Assembly (NCBI RefSeq): GCF_017876295.1
Contig: NZ_JAGINT010000001.1
Span: 2,108,001-2,172,000 of the forward strand
Reading direction: 5' to 3'
Source of the DNA: Kribbella aluminosa
GTDB taxonomy: Bacteria > Actinomycetota > Actinomycetes > Propionibacteriales > Kribbellaceae
DNA: 64,000 nt
Both the position numbers and the translations under genes were made by a program. The notes under the pieces are model-generated. The model was not told where the DNA came from. It made no database searches and saw only the letters and a list, made by a program, of their open reading frames with translations. Of the stretch, positions 59,394-64,000 are shown piece after piece; position 1 is the stretch's first letter, and each line of letters starts with the position of its first letter.

Positions 59394-60590
59394 TCAGGTG
59401 GGTTGGCCCGTGTAGATACCCATGGCGCGGAAGCGGAGCGCGGGGGCGGCGTACTCCTCGAGGGCGTGGGCGGTCCAGCCGATCATCCGGGCGATCGCGA
59501 ACAGGGCGTCGCCGGCGTCGGGGCGGAAGTGGTACGCATGCATGATCGCGGCGATCGCGAGGTCGCTGTTCGGGAACGTGGGGGTGTGCTCGGCGATCGC
59601 CCGGACGCTGCCGACGATCGGGTGGTCGCCGAGGAGATCAAGCAGCACTTCGGCGCGCGGGTCGTGGTGCTGGTAGATCCGGTGCCCGAAGCCGGGGATC
59701 GGTTTGCCGGAGCGCAACTGGTCCGACAACGCCTTCAGCGGGTCGTGTTTCGCGCGGTCCAGGAACTCGTAAGCGAGGGTCGGGGCGGCGCCGTGGTACT
59801 GCCCGTCGAGCGCGCCGAGGCCGGCGGAGATCACGGCGTACAGGTTCGCGCGTGCGCTGGCGGCGACGCGGGCCGCGACGGTGGAGACCGCGAGACCGTG
59901 GTCGGCGAGCAGGATCAGTGCGGCGTCGAGCAGCTCCGGGCGCGGCTCGTCGTCGGAGAGCTTCGGCCAGAGCCGGGCGCCCAGTGTCGTTGCGCCGTAC
60001 GCCGTCTTGCCCGGGAGCGCCGTCACCACCGTCCCGATCAACCGCCCCGCCGCAGCCGTCACCGAGCCCGGTGACAGGTCGAACCGCAACGGATCAGCGG
60101 CCCCCAACACGGCCACCGCCACCCGCACTCGATCCGTCAACCGAGCCCCTTCCGGCACCACCTCCATCCCCGCCCGAGCCAACTCCACCCCGTGCCGCTC
60201 AACCTCGAACACCCCACCAACATCCGGTTGATTGGTCCCCTCGGACACCCCGCCAACATCCGGTTGATTGGTCCAAAGGAGGGTGGCCACCTCGGCGACT
60301 GTCGCGGTGGTGGCGAGGGTGCGGGCAGAGTGGCCTCGGTAGTAGAGCTCGTCGTTCTCGAGGAGGGTCAGTTGGGATTCGATGCGTTCTACTACGCCGG
60401 AGTGTTCTATCGAGCGTGCGGCCAGGCGCTCCACCTCGTCGGCCGAGAAGAGGCTGCCGCGGCGGCCGCGGGCTCGGGTGCTGGTGAGCAGGCCTCGGCT
60501 GACGTACGCGTAGACGGTGGCGGGTTTGACCTGGAGGCGGCGTGCGACCTCGGCGGTGGTCAGGTAATTCTCGTCACCTTCGGCCGGCAT
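59394..60590 (-). CDS. Citrate synthase-family enzyme with N-terminal helix-turn-helix
   Basis: 398 residues from ATG 60588-60590 (GAGGAG five bases upstream). Residues about 8-58 are a MerR/excisionase-type HTH (LTTAEVARRLQVKPATVYAY). The citrate synthase part keeps YHGAAPTLAYEF, GFGHRIYQHHDPR and NSDLAIAAIM with the catalytic His, His and Asp, so it may be active. A 12-residue tandem repeat, TNQPDVGGVSEG and TNQPDVGGVFE, is inserted near residue 107. It is divergent from a second citrate synthase across palindromes that its HTH could bind. Confidence 0.87.
   Translation of the reverse strand: MPAEGDENYLTTAEVARRLQVKPATVYAYVSRGLLTSTRARGRRGSLFSADEVERLAARSIEHSGVVERIESQLTLLENDELYYRGHSARTLATTATVAEVATLLWTNQPDVGGVSEGTNQPDVGGVFEVERHGVELARAGMEVVPEGARLTDRVRVAVAVLGAADPLRFDLSPGSVTAAAGRLIGTVVTALPGKTAYGATTLGARLWPKLSDDEPRPELLDAALILLADHGLAVSTVAARVAASARANLYAVISAGLGALDGQYHGAAPTLAYEFLDRAKHDPLKALSDQLRSGKPIPGFGHRIYQHHDPRAEVLLDLLGDHPIVGSVRAIAEHTPTFPNSDLAIAAIMHAYHFRPDAGDALFAIARMIGWTAHALEEYAAPALRFRAMGIYTGQPT
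60209..60274. repeat. In-frame tandem duplication inside the HTH-citrate synthase
   Basis: A 30-bp block with core CCAACATCCGGTTGATTGGT recurs 36 bp apart (60209-60238 and 60245-60274) with one base difference, keeping the reading frame (12 codons). Confidence 0.9.
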
Positions 60591-60610
60591 TCGCGCTCCT
60601 CGCAGCATTC

Positions 60611-60653
60611 ATATTGACTGGATCAATATTGACAATAGTTGATTGGCTGTCAA
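60611..60653. promoter_or_regulatory. Divergent promoter/operator between two citrate synthase genes
   Basis: ATATTGA-CTGGA-TCAATAT (60611-60629) is a perfect 7-bp palindrome. TTGACA (60629-60634) and TGTCAA (60648-60653) form a second inverted pair. The 73-bp gap between start codons is markedly AT-rich and must hold both promoters. Confidence 0.65.
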
Positions 60654-60663
60654 CGCTGAAGAT

Positions 60664-61803
60664 ATGTCAACAACGATCACTGTTCCGCCCGGTCTGCGCA
60701 ACGTCGTCGTCACCGAGACCACCCTCGGCGACGTCCGGGGTGACGAGGGGTTCTACCACTACCGGCAGTACTCGGCGATCGACCTCGCCAAGTCCAAGAC
60801 GCTCGAAGACGTCTGGTACCTGATGTTCGAGGGCCGCCTCCCGACCGACGCCGAGCGCGCCCGGTTCGTCGCGGAGCTTGCCCCGCTGCGCGTCCTCCCC
60901 GACGAGGTCCGCGCCGTACTCCCAGCGATCGCCGCCGCCGGACCGACGTTCAATCCGCTCGCCGGCCTCCGTACGGCGCTCTCCCTGCTCGCGGCGGTTC
61001 GCGCCCTGCCGCCGCTCTGGGACGTGGACCCGGCCCGCCGGAAGGCCGACGCGATGCTCGTCTGCGCGGTGACGCCGACGATCCTCGCCGCGCTCTATCG
61101 CCTCCGCGAAGGGCAGCAACCGCTGGAGCCGCGCGCCGACCTCACCGCCGCGGAGAACTGGCTGTACCTGGTCACCGGCGAGGAGCCGACCGCCGTCCAC
61201 ACGACCGCGATCGAGCACTACCTGGTCTCGACCGTCGACCACGGCTTCAACGCGTCCACCTTCACCGCCCGCGTCATCGCGTCCACCGGCGCAGACGTGG
61301 TGTCGGCAGTAGCCGGAGCGATCGGTGCGTTCTCCGGTCCGCTGCACGGCGGCGCCCCGGACCGCGCGCTCGCCAGCCTCGACGAGATCGGTACACCGGA
61401 CCGCATCGACGCATGGGTCCGGGCGAAGGTGTCGGCCGGCGACCGGATCATGGGCTTCGGGCACGCGGTGTACCGCACCGAGGACCCGCGCTCGCTGATG
61501 CTGCGCGACATCGCCCGCGGGATCGGCGGCGACCTGGTCGACTTCGCGACCACCGTCGAGCAGCGCATCGTCGACGTCCTCGCCGAACTCAAGCCGGGCC
61601 GCAACCTGTACGCGAACGTCGAGTTCTACGCCGGCGTCGTGATGGAACTGTGCGGCATCCCCCGCGCGATGTTCACCCCGACGTTCGCCGTCAGCCGCAT
61701 CATCGGCTGGGCCGCCAACATCCTCGAACAGTCCACCGACCCCAAAATCATCCGCCCCGCCGCCTCCTACGTCGGCCCCCACCCACCAACCCCAATCCCC
61801 TGA
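60664..61803 (+). CDS. Citrate synthase-family enzyme 2
   Basis: 379 residues from ATG 60664. Motifs GPLHGGAPD and GFGHAVYRTEDPRS give the two active histidines; the catalytic acid position reads NVEFYAGV, Glu instead of the canonical Asp of NVDFYSG. It condenses acetyl-CoA (or propionyl-CoA) with oxaloacetate; citrate versus 2-methylcitrate cannot be settled. The pairing with an HTH-containing paralogue suggests coordinated or autoregulated expression. A Pro-rich tail ends the protein just before a repeat array. Confidence 0.9.
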   Translation: MSTTITVPPGLRNVVVTETTLGDVRGDEGFYHYRQYSAIDLAKSKTLEDVWYLMFEGRLPTDAERARFVAELAPLRVLPDEVRAVLPAIAAAGPTFNPLAGLRTALSLLAAVRALPPLWDVDPARRKADAMLVCAVTPTILAALYRLREGQQPLEPRADLTAAENWLYLVTGEEPTAVHTTAIEHYLVSTVDHGFNASTFTARVIASTGADVVSAVAGAIGAFSGPLHGGAPDRALASLDEIGTPDRIDAWVRAKVSAGDRIMGFGHAVYRTEDPRSLMLRDIARGIGGDLVDFATTVEQRIVDVLAELKPGRNLYANVEFYAGVVMELCGIPRAMFTPTFAVSRIIGWAANILEQSTDPKIIRPAASYVGPHPPTPIP

Positions 61804-61859
61804 CCAACCGCCCCTTGCCCCTCAACTGGCGCGTCGCCCACCGACAATCCGACCAGACA

Positions 61860-62554
61860 ACCCTCCACCTGCCCAGGCAACCCTCCACGTGCGCGGGTGA
61901 CCCTCTACGTGCGCGGGTGACCCTCCACCTGCCCGGACAACCCTCCACGTGCGCGGGCAGGCGTCCATCCGGGTGGGCAACCCTCTGCTCGAGTGGGTAA
62001 CCCTCCACCCGAGTGGGGGCCTTGGCGCTTCGGTGGGTGGGTTGGGGGAGGGGCGGCTGGGGGTGTTCGTGGCGATGCTGGAGGGGTTGCCCACTCAATT
62101 GGTGGGTTGCCTACCCAGAATCCGAGTGGGCGACCCTCCACCTGAGTGGGCAACCCTACTGCTCGAGTAGGCGACCCCTCCGCCTGTGCGGCGACGCCCT
62201 CCGTCTGTCTGAGTGGGCCACCCTCCGTCTGCGCGGGCAGTCGCCGATCCGGGTGGGGCAAACCTCCGTCTGCGCGGGCAACCCTCCGTCTGCAGGGGCA
62301 TCCTCCGCCTGCACGGGGGCATCCTCCATCTGAGTGGGCAGCCCTCCAACCGAGCGGGCAAACGTCCGACGGAGCGCGCAGACCTCCAACGGAGCGGGCA
62401 AGCCTTCAACGGAGCGGGCAAACCTCCAGCGGAGCGGCAAACCTCCAGCGGAGCGGCAAACCTTCAACGGAGTGGCAAGCCTCCAGCGGAGCGGCAAGCC
62501 TTCAGCGGAGCGGCAAGCCTTCAGCGGAGCGGCAAGCCTTCAGCGGAGCGGGCA
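61860..62554. repeat. Degenerate 19-21 bp repeat array, about 30 units
   Basis: The 61804-62579 stretch has no gene I can support. Block 1 (61860-62019) holds eight units in exact 20-bp register, for example ACCCTCCACGTGCGCGGGTG. Block 2 (62113-62554) holds about 22 units that run from 20-21 bp (ACCCTCCACCTGAGTGGGCA) to nearly identical 19 bp (AGCCTTCAGCGGAGCGGCA). Block 2 units 3, 5, 7 and 10 vary in length (up to 26 bp). Many units hold a small palindromic core such as CCACnCGnGTGG. All six frames read through in places, but unit length is not a multiple of three, so it does not encode a repeat protein. Confidence 0.9.
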
Positions 62555-62579
62555 GAGCTCCAGTTCAGGGGGCGGCTGG

Positions 62580-64000
62580 TTAGGTGAAGTGCATGATGCC
62601 GTCGGTGACTGGTTTGAGGTGGAGGGAGAGGAGGTCGCGGGGGTAGTTCTGGCGGAGGCGCCAGGGGCCTTGGGTGCCTTGGCGGGGGAGGATGGAGGCG
62701 GCGCGGCGGATGTAGCCGGAGGAGAGGTCGACCACCGGGCGGGGTGGGGCGTCGTACTCGGCTGGGTCGACCTCGGGGCGGCAGGTGTGGGTGCCGGTGG
62801 CGGACAGGTGGTTGAGGAGGCGGCAGACGTACTGCGAGGTGAGGTCCGAGCGCAGTGTCCACGAGTTGTTGGTGTACCCGATGCACCAGGCGAGGTTCGG
62901 TACGCCGCTGAGCATCATGCCTTTGTAGACGAACGTGTCGTGCGGCGCGACCGACGAGCCGTCGACGGTGAGCTTGATGTTGCCGAGTGCAACCATGCGG
63001 AGGCCGGTCGCGGTGACCACCAGATCGGCCTCCAGCTCGGCACCGGATCGCAACCGTAGACCGGTCGGGGTGAACCGCTCGATCTCGTCGGTCACCACCG
63101 AGGCCGACCCGTCCCGCAGCGCCTTGAAGAGATCCGCGTCCGGGACCAGGCAGAGCCGCTGGTCCCACGGTTTGTACAGCGGCGTGAAGTGCGGATCGAC
63201 CGGGATCGACGGCGGCAACTGCCGGGCCACGCCGCTGTTCAGCAGCCACGCCGCATGCGCCGGCCATCGCCGGAAAGCGCTGTAGAACAAGGTGCTCAGC
63301 GCAACGTTCTTGCCGCGGATCACCCGGTGGGCGAGGTTCTCCGGCAGGACCGCGCGAATGCGGTCGGACAGCCCGTCGACAGCGGGGCGGGACGCCACGT
63401 AGCTCGGCGAGCGCTGCAGCATCGTCACGTGCTTCGCCGTACCGGCCATCGCCGGCACCAGCGTGACCGCGGTGGCGCCGCTGCCGATCACGACCACCCG
63501 CTGTCCGGTGTAGTCCAGGTCCGTGGGCCAGTGCTGCGGGTGCACGATCCGCCCGCGGAACTCGTCCCGCCCCTCGAAGTCGACCACATGCCCCGCGTCG
63601 TAGTCGTAGTACCCGCTGCACACGTAGAGGAACGAGCAGGTGTACGTCGTGTCAGCGGTGTGCACGGTCCACCTCGCGTCCGCCGACGACCACGATGCAC
63701 GGACGACGCGGGCGCCGTACCGGATGTGCTTGTCGATCCCGTACGCCGCTGCGGTCTCCCGCAGGTACGACAGGATCGACGGGCCGTCGGCGATCGCCTT
63801 CGCCGCTGTCCACGGGCGGAACGGGAACCCGAGCGTGAACATGTCCGAGTCCGACCGCACTCCCGGGTACCGGAACAGGTCCCAGGTGCCGCCGAGCGCA
63901 GCGCGCGCCTCGAGGACGGCGTACGTTCGGTCGGGGCAGCGGGTCTGCAGCCGGTACGCCGCTCCGATCCCGGACAGCCCCGCGCCGACGATCAGAACGT
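62580..64000 (-). CDS. Flavin-containing monooxygenase / Baeyer-Villiger-type (5' end outside window)
   Basis: At least 473 residues; the start lies beyond base 64000. The visible N-terminal FAD site is VGAGLSGIGAAYRLQTR, followed by GGTWDLFRYPGVRSDSDMFT, which fits class B monooxygenases, and a second Rossmann motif VVIGSGATAVTLVPAMAG for NADPH. The fingerprint FEGRDEFRGRIVHPQHWP is FxGxxxHxxxW-like, with the usual His as His-Pro-Gln-His. Such enzymes insert oxygen next to ketones or oxidise N/S atoms. The C-terminus ends 25 bp from the repeat array. Confidence 0.87.
   Translation of the reverse strand, partial: VLIVGAGLSGIGAAYRLQTRCPDRTYAVLEARAALGGTWDLFRYPGVRSDSDMFTLGFPFRPWTAAKAIADGPSILSYLRETAAAYGIDKHIRYGARVVRASWSSADARWTVHTADTTYTCSFLYVCSGYYDYDAGHVVDFEGRDEFRGRIVHPQHWPTDLDYTGQRVVVIGSGATAVTLVPAMAGTAKHVTMLQRSPSYVASRPAVDGLSDRIRAVLPENLAHRVIRGKNVALSTLFYSAFRRWPAHAAWLLNSGVARQLPPSIPVDPHFTPLYKPWDQRLCLVPDADLFKALRDGSASVVTDEIERFTPTGLRLRSGAELEADLVVTATGLRMVALGNIKLTVDGSSVAPHDTFVYKGMMLSGVPNLAWCIGYTNNSWTLRSDLTSQYVCRLLNHLSATGTHTCRPEVDPAEYDAPPRPVVDLSSGYIRRAASILPRQGTQGPWRLRQNYPRDLLSLHLKPVTDGIMHFT

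Noticed and set aside
61860-62554. CRISPR array
   Set aside because: There are no constant repeats alternating with unique spacers; the units abut and drift gradually, and no cas gene is near.
61905-62587. Repeat proteins encoded in the array (several frames of 100-145 codons)
   Set aside because: Unit length of 19-21 bp shifts the frame at each repeat, so no frame has a conserved peptide repeat; no ribosome site or homologue is recognised.

Overview
This is a very GC-rich, densely coded chromosomal stretch from an actinobacterium. A mycothiol-type maleylpyruvate isomerase fold protein, NucS mismatch endonuclease, a DivIVA-like coiled-coil polarity protein, crotonyl-CoA carboxylase/reductase, an IcmA-type mutase and a YbbN-like thioredoxin-TPR protein all fit Actinomycetota. 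Gene content and the many GTAC tetranucleotides look like Kribbella or a close relative, which is inference only. No rRNA, tRNA, phage, insertion sequence or CRISPR was recognised. Many genes overlap by ATGA, GTGA or TGATG, so long co-translated operons are the rule.

Layout. 1-3969 (minus): D-glucarate/galactarate catabolism (gudD partial, kdgD, LysR and GntR regulators, talarate/galactarate dehydratase). 4161-10363: glutaminase with an EF-hand, glmS, nucS, and an overlapping trio of TfoX-like protein, methyltransferase fusion and Nudix hydrolase. 10428-13282: tandem-duplicated 3-hydroxyacyl-CoA dehydrogenase and two unknown genes, the second frameshifted. 13392-17600: PhyH dioxygenase divergent from an AraC regulator that leads a polar amino acid ABC importer; a nine-codon leader ORF lies between them. 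17578-19487: two-component system. 19666-23262: desaturase, secreted M28 peptidase, small zinc-ribbon-like protein, alpha/beta hydrolase. 23366-29317: exo-muramidase (NamZ/DUF1343), double GNAT, sugar ABC importer without its own ATPase, and PIG-L-like deacetylase, readable as a cell-wall amino-sugar salvage operon. 29336-35587: thioesterase, a second AraC/PhyH divergent pair, AI-2E-type transporter, DivIVA-like protein.

35734-41452: short-chain acyl-CoA metabolism (ccr, epimerase, thiolase, MeaB GTPase) plus a MEDS/ATPase regulator and a small membrane protein; the related B12 mutase is at 52458 and carries isobutyryl-CoA mutase, not methylmalonyl-CoA mutase, substrate residues. 43914-52313: an oligopeptide ABC operon with its own M14 carboxypeptidase, beta-lactamase-fold hydrolase, regulator and fused double ATPase. 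54052-57904: two-TM channel-like protein with two RCK domains, YbbN-like protein, RpiR regulator. 57954-61803: secreted TIM-barrel glycosidase-like protein and two divergent citrate synthases, one with an N-terminal helix-turn-helix. 61860-62554 is a roughly 30-unit, 19-21 bp degenerate repeat array with no credible gene. 62580-64000 is a flavin monooxygenase truncated by the window edge.

The least explained items are the repeat array, the leader hairpin/peptide shared by two loci (with a compensatory base change), the pseudo-phosphatase/methyltransferase fusion, the channel with a non-canonical filter, and a recurring habit of short tandem duplications at the 3' ends of genes.
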